Part shown: positions 16,504-23,283 of the stretch, piece by piece | Layout: each line of letters starts with the position of its first letter | Position numbering within the stretch: the stretch's first letter is position 1 | Assembly (NCBI RefSeq): GCF_035270045.1 | Contig: NZ_DATFIP010000078.1 | Span: 1 to 31,879 of the forward strand | Source: Salibaculum sp035270045 | Lineage (GTDB): Bacteria; Pseudomonadota; Alphaproteobacteria; Rhodobacterales; Rhodobacteraceae | Length of the DNA: 31,879 bases | Reading direction: 5' to 3' | The notes under the pieces: model-generated | The model's input: only the letters and a program-made list of their open reading frames with translations | The model's database searches: none | What the model was told of the DNA's origin: nothing | Program-made: the position numbers and the translations under genes

Positions 16504-17715
16504 TTACACGCGTTCGATGATTGTGGCCGCACCCATTCCGGACGCGACGCAGAGCGTGGCCAGACCTGTTTCGAGGTCGCGCCGCTCAAGCTCGTCCAGC
16601 AGGGTGCCGATGATGATTGCCCCGGTGGCGCCCAGGGGGTGCCCCAGCGCAATGGCCCCTCCGTTCACGTTGACCTTGTCGTGGTCCACGCCGAAGGCCT
16701 GCATGAAGCGCAGCACCACGGCCGAGAAGGCCTCGTTCACCTCGAAAAGGTCGAAATCTGCCGGGGTCATGCCGGTCTCGGTCAGGATCTTGCTGGTCAC
16801 GGGCACAGGGCCGGTCAGCATGATTGTGGGGTCGGTGCCGATCTTGGCGCTGGCCTTGATGCGGGCGCGGGGGGTCAGGCCCCATTTCTCGCCGAATTCC
16901 TTCGAGCCGATCAGCACGCCGGCCGCACCGTCCACGATGCCGGAACTGTTGCCCGCGTGATGGATGTGATTGATCCCTTCAAGGTGCGGGTATTTCATCA
17001 AGGCCACTTGGTCGAAGCCCGGCATGACCTCGCCCTGTTCCTTGAACGACGGCCTGAGCGCGCCGAGTGACTGCATGTCGGTGCCCGGGCGCATGTGCTC
17101 GTCGCGGTCGAGGATCGGCAGGCCGTTCTGGTCCGTGACGGGGATGATCGACTTGTCGAAACGCCCCGCGTCCCAGGCCGCCTTGGCGCGCTTCTGGCTT
17201 TCCACGGCGAGCGCGTCGGCGTCGTCGCGGGAAAAGCCATACTCGGTGGCGATGATGTCGGCGGCAATCCCCTGTGGGACGAAATAGCTGTCCATGGCCA
17301 CGGTGGGGTCCACCGCAACGGCGGCGCCGTCGCTGCCCATCGCAACGCGGCCCATCATTTCCACGCCACCGGCGATATAGCCTTCGCCCGCGCCGGCACG
17401 TACCTGGTTGGCGGCCAGGTTCACGGCCTCCATGCCACTTGCACAGAAGCGGTTGATCGACAGGCCCGGGATGGACTGGTCGAGCCGCGATCCCAGCACA
17501 GCCGTCCGCGCAAGGCAGCCGCCCTGTTCGCCGACCTGCGTGGCATTGCCCCAGATCACGTCCTCGACGGCGTGCCCTTCCAGGTTGTTGCGCTCCTTGA
17601 GCGCGTCGAGCACCTGCGCGGACAGGCGCAGGCTCGTCACCTCGTGCAGGGCACCGTCCTTGCGGCCCTTGCCGCGCGGGGTGCGTGCCGCGTCATAGAT
17701 ATAGGCGTCGGTCAT
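16504..17715 (-). CDS. fadA: Acetyl-CoA C-acyltransferase (thiolase)
   Basis: Cleaves 3-ketoacyl-CoA with CoA in the last step of beta-oxidation. The 403-aa protein has the complete thiolase catalytic set: nucleophile Cys91 in NRFCASGMEAVN, His359 in GGAIALGHPLGATGA and Cys389 in CVASGMGAA. The start at 17715 has AAGGAGG about 6 bases upstream. It is followed by fadB and preceded by a small ribbon-helix-helix-like gene, with an intercistronic hairpin at 17733-17749. The paired order fadA then fadB is the usual arrangement for an alpha2-beta2 trifunctional complex. Confidence 0.95.
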   Translation of the reverse strand: MTDAYIYDAARTPRGKGRKDGALHEVTSLRLSAQVLDALKERNNLEGHAVEDVIWGNATQVGEQGGCLARTAVLGSRLDQSIPGLSINRFCASGMEAVNLAANQVRAGAGEGYIAGGVEMMGRVAMGSDGAAVAVDPTVAMDSYFVPQGIAADIIATEYGFSRDDADALAVESQKRAKAAWDAGRFDKSIIPVTDQNGLPILDRDEHMRPGTDMQSLGALRPSFKEQGEVMPGFDQVALMKYPHLEGINHIHHAGNSSGIVDGAAGVLIGSKEFGEKWGLTPRARIKASAKIGTDPTIMLTGPVPVTSKILTETGMTPADFDLFEVNEAFSAVVLRFMQAFGVDHDKVNVNGGAIALGHPLGATGAIIIGTLLDELERRDLETGLATLCVASGMGAATIIERV

Positions 17716-17732
17716 GGTTCCTCCTTCGTGGC

Positions 17733-17749
17733 TCCGGGCGACGCCCGGA
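17733..17749 (-). other. Intercistronic hairpin upstream of fadA
   Basis: Perfect stem TCCGGGC (17733-17739) with GCCCGGA (17743-17749) and a 3-base loop, just upstream of the fadA ribosome site in the 120-bp gap after the small gene. There is no T-run. It could be an mRNA processing or stability element inside the operon. Confidence 0.4.
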
Positions 17750-17835
17750 TCATCATGTCACAGGGGGCCTGCCGCCGGGGCAGTCCCTCGGTATTCGGGC
17801 TGGCCGGCCGATGCGGGATGCCGCGACGGCGCGGG

Positions 17836-18048
17836 TCATTTCTTGCGGGCCTCCAGCTCGGCATTGAACAGGCGCAGACGGTGGCCGAAACGTTCGCTGT
17901 CGATCACGCTGTCGAAATTCTCGAACAGGAAGGACAGCGCTTCGCCTTCGTCCAGGCCGGCCTCGGTGGCGAACCGGCGCAGCCTGCGATAGCCGTCCTC
18001 GGTCATCGAGACGGGAAAGCGGCGGGTCAGGCGAAAGCGTTTGGGCAT
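17836..18048 (-). CDS. Small ribbon-helix-helix-like protein in beta-oxidation operon
   Basis: 70-aa protein, start at 18048 set by GGAGGAAACC directly before the ATG. Very basic N-terminus (MPKRFRLTRRFPVSMTEDG), then RRLRRFATEAGLDEGEALSFLFENF, then a charged helix ending ARKK. One strand (RFPVSM) followed by two helices with a Gly turn resembles the Arc/MetJ ribbon-helix-helix fold, though this is read by eye and not confirmed. It sits between the acyl-CoA dehydrogenase and thiolase on the same strand, so it is probably co-transcribed. It may be a third regulator or an accessory protein; no function is known to me. Confidence 0.7.
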   Translation of the reverse strand: MPKRFRLTRRFPVSMTEDGYRRLRRFATEAGLDEGEALSFLFENFDSVIDSERFGHRLRLFNAELEARKK

Positions 18049-18111
18049 GGTTTCCTCCGGCTGGTGGTCAGGGGCGAGGGCCACGCGCGCGGTCCCCGCC
18101 CCACCGTTCCA

Positions 18112-19890
18112 TCAGAACTGCGCCGCCTCAAGCGCCATGACGGTGTCAGCGCCGCTGTTGATCCGGGCCAGGTGCGTGGCCGTCGCCGGCAGTTGGCGGG
18201 CCATGTAGTAGCGCCCGGTGGCGATCTTGGTCTGGTAGAAGTCCTTGTCGCCGTCGCCGGCCTCCAGCGCGGCCATGGCAGCCTTGGCCTGACGCGCCCA
18301 CATCAGCCCGAGGCAGACATGTCCCATCATGTGCATGAAGTCGTAAGAGCCGGCGAGCGCGTCGTTGGGGTTCTTCGTGCCGGTCTGCATGAAATACATC
18401 CCCGCCGCCTGCAGGTCCTTGGAGGCCGCCTTGAGCGGGTCGAGGAAGTCGTCCTTGAGCGCCGTGTCGGTTTCGTTCTCCTTGATGAAATCCTTGACCA
18501 TGTCGAAGAAGGCCATGATGGCCTTGCCGCCGTTCTGGGCCAGCTTGCGCCCCACGAGGTCCAGGGCCTGGATTCCGTTGGTGCCTTCGTAGATCATGGT
18601 GATACGGGCATCGCGGACGAACTGTTCGAGCCCCCATTCGCGGGTGAAGCCAGAGCCGCCCAGCGTCTGCTGGGCCAGAACGCAGGTCTCGAAGCCCTTG
18701 TCGGTCAGGAAGCCCTTGATGACCGGGGTCAGCAGCGAGATCATCTGCTCGGCCTCCTCGTCCCCCTTGCGGTTGCTGGCGTCGATCATGGTGGCGCCCC
18801 AGTAGGTGAAGGCGCGCGCGCCCTCGACGAAGGCCTTCTGGTCCATCAGGTTCCGGCGCACGTCCGGGTGCACGATGATCGGGTCGGCGGGCCCGTCGGG
18901 GTTCTTGGTTCCCGCCACGTCGCGGCCCTGCAGACGGTCGCGGGCAAAACCCAGCGCGTTCTGGTAGGCAATCTCGGCCTGGGCATAGCCCTGCAGGCCG
19001 ACGCCCAGTCGCGCCTCGTTCATCATGGTGAACATCGCCCGCATCCCCTTGTGTTCCTCGCCCACGAGGTAGCCGGTCGCGCCGTCATAGTTCATCACGC
19101 AGGTGGCATTGCCGTGGATGCCCATCTTTTCTTCCAGCCCGCCGCAGGACAGGGCATTGCGTTCGCCCAGGCTGCCGTCCGCGTTCACCAGAAACTTGGG
19201 CACGATGAACAGCGAGATGCCTTTGACCCCCTCGGGGCCGCCGGGGATCTTTGCCAGCACCAGGTGGATGATGTTGTCGGCCATGTCGTGCTCGCCCGAG
19301 GATATCCAGATCTTCTGCCCCGAGATCCTGTAGGTGCCGTCGTCCTGCGGTTCGGCCTTGGTGCGGATCAGCCCGAGGTCGGTGCCGCACTGCGGCTCGG
19401 TCAGGTTCATGGTGCCGCCCCACTCGCAGCTGACCAGCTTGGGCAGGTAGGTCCGCTTCTGATCCTCCGACCCGTGGGCGTGGATCGCGTTGTAGGCGCC
19501 GTGGGTCAGGCCCTGGTACATGTTGAACGCCATGTTGGACGAGACGAAAGCCTCCTGCGCGGCGGTGTGCATGACGTAGGGCAGACCCTGCCCGCCGTAG
19601 TCGGGATCGCAGTCCATGGCCGTCCAACCGCCCTGCTTCATGACCTCGAAGGCCTCCTTGAAGCCCTCGGGTGTGCGCACCACGCCGTTGTCCAGCGTGC
19701 AGCCCTGGCGGTCACCAACGGTGTTCAGGGGCAGCAGCACCTCGGCGGCGACCTTGCCGGCCTCTTCCAGCACGGCGCCGGTGAAGTCGCGATCCAGCTC
19801 CTCGAAGCCGGGAATGTCCTGTTCGCTGACTGCCAGGACGTTGTGCAGCAGGAATTGCATGTCCTTCGTGGGGGCGGTGTAGATCGGCAT
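18112..19890 (-). CDS. Acyl-CoA dehydrogenase, DmdC-type (long form with extra C-terminal domain)
   Basis: FAD enzyme that introduces the alpha-beta double bond in acyl-CoA. The 592-aa length and N-terminal extension (MPIYTAPTKDMQFLLHNVL) mark the long family that includes DmdC, the 3-methylmercaptopropionyl-CoA dehydrogenase of DMSP demethylation. Motifs: MNLTEPQCGTDLG at 161-173, KIWISSGEHD at 193-202, GLEEKMGIHG at 251-260, LAQQTLGGSGFTREW at about 405-419, and the catalytic base in MIYEGTNGIQALDL (Glu435). An extra C-terminal domain follows from about 470. Ribosome site AAGGGAGAGAG. Only 29 bp separate it from the upstream MerR gene. Substrate is open: straight-chain or branched acyl-CoA is as likely as methylmercaptopropionyl-CoA. 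Confidence 0.92.
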   Translation of the reverse strand: MPIYTAPTKDMQFLLHNVLAVSEQDIPGFEELDRDFTGAVLEEAGKVAAEVLLPLNTVGDRQGCTLDNGVVRTPEGFKEAFEVMKQGGWTAMDCDPDYGGQGLPYVMHTAAQEAFVSSNMAFNMYQGLTHGAYNAIHAHGSEDQKRTYLPKLVSCEWGGTMNLTEPQCGTDLGLIRTKAEPQDDGTYRISGQKIWISSGEHDMADNIIHLVLAKIPGGPEGVKGISLFIVPKFLVNADGSLGERNALSCGGLEEKMGIHGNATCVMNYDGATGYLVGEEHKGMRAMFTMMNEARLGVGLQGYAQAEIAYQNALGFARDRLQGRDVAGTKNPDGPADPIIVHPDVRRNLMDQKAFVEGARAFTYWGATMIDASNRKGDEEAEQMISLLTPVIKGFLTDKGFETCVLAQQTLGGSGFTREWGLEQFVRDARITMIYEGTNGIQALDLVGRKLAQNGGKAIMAFFDMVKDFIKENETDTALKDDFLDPLKAASKDLQAAGMYFMQTGTKNPNDALAGSYDFMHMMGHVCLGLMWARQAKAAMAALEAGDGDKDFYQTKIATGRYYMARQLPATATHLARINSGADTVMALEAAQF

Positions 19891-19919
19891 GTCTGGTCTC
19901 TCTCCCTTGGGTCTTGCTG

Positions 19920-20321
19920 TTAGCCGGCGGCCCGGTCGGGCGCCAATTCCTTCAGGCGTTTGGCGCCCCAGGCCATCTGGCCCTTCAATTCCGCGATGGC
20001 CTCGTTCAACTCGTCGCGCTGGGCTTCCATCTCGGCCAGGTGCGTTTCGGCCAGCGCATAGGTCTTGCGCAGCTGGGTCTCCTGGCTGTCATCCATGTGG
20101 TAGAGATCCAGCAACTGGCGGATTTCCTCCAGGCTGAAGCCGAAGCGCTTGCCGCGAAGGATCAGCTTGAGCCGCGCGCGATCGCGCTTGGTGAACAGCC
20201 GCTTTTGCCCTTCGCGCCGCGGGCGCAGCAGTTCCTTGGCCTCGTAGAACCGCAGGGTTCTCGGCGTCACGTCGAAGGCCTCGCACATCTCTCGGATGGT
20301 CATGGTTCGGTCCGTCGTCAT
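19920..20321 (-). CDS. MerR-family regulator, LiuR-like (proximal to acyl-CoA dehydrogenase)
   Basis: 133-aa DNA-binding protein. The winged HTH is at about 7-75 (MTIREMCEAFDVTPRTLRFYEAK, then RRDRARLKLILRGKRFGFSLEEIRQLLDLY in degenerate form), followed by a long coiled-coil dimer helix. There is no C-terminal Cys cluster, so it is not a metal or redox sensor of the MerR type. The RLKLILRGKRFGFSLEEIRQLLDLY stretch resembles LiuR, which controls branched-chain amino acid and fatty acid catabolism in Proteobacteria. It leads the acyl-CoA dehydrogenase by 29 bp. A triple ACGT repeat at 20394-20409 lies about 75 bp upstream of its start. An alternative start at Met7 is possible. Confidence 0.9.
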   Translation of the reverse strand: MTTDRTMTIREMCEAFDVTPRTLRFYEAKELLRPRREGQKRLFTKRDRARLKLILRGKRFGFSLEEIRQLLDLYHMDDSQETQLRKTYALAETHLAEMEAQRDELNEAIAELKGQMAWGAKRLKELAPDRAAG

Positions 20322-20393
20322 ATCGGGCGTCCTCGTCTTGGGTCGTCTTGACCGCGATTTGAGGAGTTGACCCGAGTCCTACAAGGAAAGATG

Positions 20394-20409
20394 ACGTGAA
20401 CGTAAACGT
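20394..20409 (-). promoter_or_regulatory. Triple ACGT repeat, candidate LiuR-type operator
   Basis: ACGT occurs at 20394-20397, 20400-20403 and 20406-20409, exactly 6 bp apart, so it can be read as ACGTGA, ACGTAA, ACGTAA. It sits in the 169-bp gap between the two MerR genes. ACGT pairs around a 2-bp centre are, as I recall, the core of LiuR-type MerR operators. Likely the promoter control site for the second regulator and the beta-oxidation genes; this is inference. Confidence 0.5.
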
Positions 20410-20490
20410 AACGCCGCGTCACTCAGAGCATGACGAAAGGTCAGCAAAAGTGACGCCGGGTCAGGCGCAATTTCCTGACGGGGTGGCCGG

Positions 20491-20859
20491 CTAGTCCAGC
20501 GACCCGGCGGTCTCGTCGCGCAGGGCCTGCAGTTCATTCATCATCTCGTCAAGCTGGTCGCGCTGGCGGGCGAGCTCGGCCAGTTGCCTGTCGGCCAGTT
20601 CCACGAAGGTGCGCATCTGTGCCTCGGTCCCTTGATGTTCGTAGATCAGCAGCCACTGGCGGATTTCCTCGAGGCTGAACCCCCAGCGTCGGCCACGCAG
20701 GATCAGGGTCATGCGGGCAATGTCGCGCGGGCCGTAGAACCGCGACCGGCCTTCGCGCTCGGGGGCCAGCAACTCGATATACTCGTAGTAGCGCAGGGTC
20801 CGCGGCGTCACCTCGAAGCGGTCGCACATGGCCTTGAAGCCGAGCCGGGTATCGGTCAT
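20491..20859 (-). CDS. MerR-family regulator, LiuR-like (distal copy)
   Basis: 122-aa paralogue of the neighbouring MerR protein. HTH segment FKAMCDRFEVTPRTLRYYEYIELL at about 8-31, then DIARMTLILRGRRWGFSLEEIRQWLLIYE, and a C-terminal coiled coil ending ETAGSLD. The start at 20859 is supported by GGAGGATTCC before the ATG; upstream in-frame codons lack a site. It is the first gene of the minus-strand cluster, separated from the second regulator by 169 bp containing an ACGT repeat. Two tandem LiuR-like proteins probably arose by duplication and may bind related sites or form heterodimers (inference). Divergent from the hotdog thioesterase pair. Confidence 0.9.
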   Translation of the reverse strand: MTDTRLGFKAMCDRFEVTPRTLRYYEYIELLAPEREGRSRFYGPRDIARMTLILRGRRWGFSLEEIRQWLLIYEHQGTEAQMRTFVELADRQLAELARQRDQLDEMMNELQALRDETAGSLD

Positions 20860-20975
20860 GGAATCCTCCGTGGCCCGCAACCTAGACCTCTGCCGGCGTC
20901 GGGGCAATCTCGCGGAGGCGGGCTTGCCCCCGCCGGCGTGACGGGCGACCCTTGGGGCCACGGAAAGGACAGATA

Positions 20976-21419
20976 ATGGATGAGGATACGAACGAAGCGC
21001 GGCGCGCGAAACTGGCGCGGCAATTCATCGAGGCGATCCCTCATGCCCGGGCGATGGGGATGCAACTGGGCGAGATCGGCGCCGGCAAGGCCGTGCTGAC
21101 CATGCCATACGACGACAGGCTGGTCGGCGACCCGGAAACCGGGGTGATTCACGGCGGGGCCGTTTCGGCGCTGCTGGACACCTGCGGCGGGGCGGCGGTG
21201 ATGATCCACCCGGTTGCGCCGATCTCGACCGCGACGCTGGACCTGCGCATCGACTACATGCGCCCGGCCACGCCGGGGCAGGCGATCACCGCGCGCGCCG
21301 AATGCTATCATGTCACCCGCTCGGTCGCCTTCATGCGGGCCGTGGCCCTGGACGAGGATGAAGACCGCCCCGTGGCCAGTGCCGCCGGGGCCTTTGCCAT
21401 CGAGAGGGCCGGCCCATGA
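20976..21419 (+). CDS. PaaI-family hotdog thioesterase
   Basis: 147-aa hotdog-fold protein expected to hydrolyse acyl-CoA or aryl-CoA thioesters. The family signature is the VIHGGAVSALLDTCGGAAV segment at about 56-74, where HGG and the helix with Asp form the active site. SFDIRxDYxRPA-type wording appears as LRIDYMRPATPG. The start at 20976 has AAAGGAC 7 bases upstream. The stop overlaps the next gene's ATG by four bases. It is divergent from the LiuR-type regulator of the beta-oxidation operon, so it may clear acyl-CoA intermediates (inference). Confidence 0.88.
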   Translation: MDEDTNEARRAKLARQFIEAIPHARAMGMQLGEIGAGKAVLTMPYDDRLVGDPETGVIHGGAVSALLDTCGGAAVMIHPVAPISTATLDLRIDYMRPATPGQAITARAECYHVTRSVAFMRAVALDEDEDRPVASAAGAFAIERAGP

Positions 21420-21913
21420 AACGCCCCGACCCCGTGCAGGTGGTCAAGCAGCGTCGCGATGCCGCCCTCGAGGCATTGGTCGCGGCGGTGCCCTACATCG
21501 GCTTCCTTGGCATCCGATTCGATCGGCGCGGTGACGAGCTGACGGCCGTGCTGCCCTATCGCGATGACCTGATCGGCAATCCCATGCTGCCCGCCCTGCA
21601 TGGGGGTGTGACGGCGGCCTTCCTGGAAACCACGGCCATCGTGGAGCTGTCCTGGTCGACCCGCTGGGACGAGATCGAGCAGGGCGGCGCCGACATCCAG
21701 CTGGAGGACCGCTCGCCGCGCCTGCCCAAGACCATTGACCTGACCGTGGACTACTTGCGCTCGGGCCTGCCGCGCGATGCCTATGCCCGCGCCCGCGTCG
21801 TGCGGTCGGGGCGGCGTTACGCCAGCGTCCAGGTCGAGGCCTGGCAGGACAACCGCGACCGCATGTTCGCACAGGCCACCGGCCATTTCCTGATGCCGTC
21901 GCGCGAGGGCTGA
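21416..21913 (+). CDS. Second PaaI-family hotdog thioesterase
   Basis: 165-aa paralogue of the preceding thioesterase, read from an ATG overlapping its stop. The hotdog signature is PALHGGVTAAFLETTAIVELSW at about 59-80, with Glu in place of the Asp seen in the neighbour's helix. The substrate-pocket strand is IDLTVDYLRSGLPRDAYARARVV. Tandem overlapping hotdog genes often encode subunits of one mixed oligomer, which is plausible but unproved here. Five bases separate it from the MATE gene. Confidence 0.85.
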   Translation: MKRPDPVQVVKQRRDAALEALVAAVPYIGFLGIRFDRRGDELTAVLPYRDDLIGNPMLPALHGGVTAAFLETTAIVELSWSTRWDEIEQGGADIQLEDRSPRLPKTIDLTVDYLRSGLPRDAYARARVVRSGRRYASVQVEAWQDNRDRMFAQATGHFLMPSREG

Positions 21914-21918
21914 TCGCC

Positions 21919-23229
21919 ATGGAAGAGACGCTGACACACCGCAGGGTGCTGAATATCGCCGTGCCCATCGTGCTGTCCAATGCCACCGTTCCGATCCTGG
22001 GCGCGGTGGACACCGGCGTGGTGGGGCAGATGGGGGCGGCTGCGCCCATCGGCGCCGTGGGGATCGGGGCAACGATCCTGACCGCGATCTACTGGGTCTT
22101 CGGTTTCCTGCGGATGGGGACGACCGGCTTCGCAGCCCAGGCGCTGGGGCGCGGCGACACAGCCGAGGGCGCAGCGATCCTGACCCGCGGGTTGGCCATC
22201 GCGATGCTTGGGGGGCTTGGAGTCATCGCGCTGCAATGGCCGATCTTTTCGTTGGGGCTGATGCTGTCTCCTGCCAGCGCCGAGGTCGAGGGGCTGGCGC
22301 GGGGCTATCTTGCGATCCGTGTCTGGTCGGCCCCGGCGCTGATCTCGACCCTTGTCATCACCGGCTGGCTGATCGCGGCCGAACGCACCCGCGCGGTGTT
22401 GGTGCTTCAGGTCGTCATGAACGGCTTGAACATTGTCCTGGACCTGGTGTTCGTCCTGCAACTGGGCTGGGGGGTCGATGGCGTTGCAATCGCGACCTTC
22501 ATCGCGGAATGGTCCGGCCTGGCACTGGGGCTTTGGTTCTGTCGTGGCGCCTTCGCCAGCCCCGCCTGGCGCGACTGGGCGCGTGTGCTGGACTCCGCGC
22601 GTCTGCGCCATTTCGCGCAGGTGAATACCGACATCCTGATCCGGTCCCTTCTGTTGCAGTGCATCTTCGTGTCCTTTCTGCTGCTTGGCGCGGGGTTCGG
22701 AGACGTCCCGCTGGCAGCCAACCAGATCCTGTATCAGTTCATGGCCATCACCGCCTTCGCGCTGGACGGGTTTGCCTTTGCCGCCGAAACGCTGGTGGGG
22801 CAGGCCATGGGCGCGCGCCGCCGGGCAGCCTTGCGGCGGGCGGCGCTGCTCTGTTCGGTCTGGGCTTTCGTGTCGGGCGCGCTGCTGGCGGGGGCCTTCG
22901 CAACATTCGGCGGCACGATCATCGACGTGATGACCACGGCGGAACCGGTGCGCGACATGGCGCGCATCTACCTGCCCTACATGGTGCTGGCGCCGGTCCT
23001 GGGGGCGGCGCCCTTCATGCTTGACGGTGTCTTCATCGGTGCGACCCGCACCCGCGAAATGCGCAACATGATGGCCTTGTCGGTGGCGATATATGCGCTG
23101 GCGGCGGCGATGCTCATCCCGACCTTCGGCAATCACGGGCTATGGATGGCGATGCTGACCAGCTTCGTCGCCCGCGCCGTGACCCTCGGCCTGCGGTATC
23201 GCGGGCTCGAGGCCGCGGTGGAGGCATGA
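21919..23229 (+). CDS. MATE-family efflux transporter (DinF-like)
   Basis: 436-aa inner-membrane protein with about 12 hydrophobic segments, in two halves. It begins RRVLNIAVPIVLSNATVPILGAVDTGVVGQMG, the usual MATE first helix with an Asp, and has LRMGTTGFAAQALGRGD at about 64-80. The second half includes ANQILYQFMAITAFALDGFAFAAETLVGQAMGARR in segments, typical of the DinF subfamily. MATE proteins export organic cations or drugs using sodium or proton gradients; the substrate here is unknown. It follows the thioesterase pair by 5 bp, so the three are probably one operon. Confidence 0.9.
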   Translation: MEETLTHRRVLNIAVPIVLSNATVPILGAVDTGVVGQMGAAAPIGAVGIGATILTAIYWVFGFLRMGTTGFAAQALGRGDTAEGAAILTRGLAIAMLGGLGVIALQWPIFSLGLMLSPASAEVEGLARGYLAIRVWSAPALISTLVITGWLIAAERTRAVLVLQVVMNGLNIVLDLVFVLQLGWGVDGVAIATFIAEWSGLALGLWFCRGAFASPAWRDWARVLDSARLRHFAQVNTDILIRSLLLQCIFVSFLLLGAGFGDVPLAANQILYQFMAITAFALDGFAFAAETLVGQAMGARRRAALRRAALLCSVWAFVSGALLAGAFATFGGTIIDVMTTAEPVRDMARIYLPYMVLAPVLGAAPFMLDGVFIGATRTREMRNMMALSVAIYALAAAMLIPTFGNHGLWMAMLTSFVARAVTLGLRYRGLEAAVEA

Positions 23230-23259
23230 AAAAGCCCCCGTCACTGGCGCGACGGGGGC
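23229..23259 (-). terminator. Rho-independent terminator of the 5'-nucleotidase gene
   Basis: On the minus strand GCCCCCGTC and GACGGGGGC (23234-23242 and 23251-23259) form a 9-bp stem with an 8-base loop, followed by five T (23233-23229). It lies 25 bp after the nucleotidase stop. On the plus strand there is no T-run, so it favours the minus-strand gene. Confidence 0.88.
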
Positions 23260-23283
23260 CGGGGTACTGCTAGCTGTCTCGCG

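Noticed and set aside
17095..19923. 942-codon open frame on the plus strand opposite the thiolase and acyl-CoA dehydrogenase
   Set aside because: It is antisense to two complete enzymes with all catalytic motifs, has low-complexity His/Gly/Arg-rich translation and no family motif. Long shadow frames are expected at this G+C.
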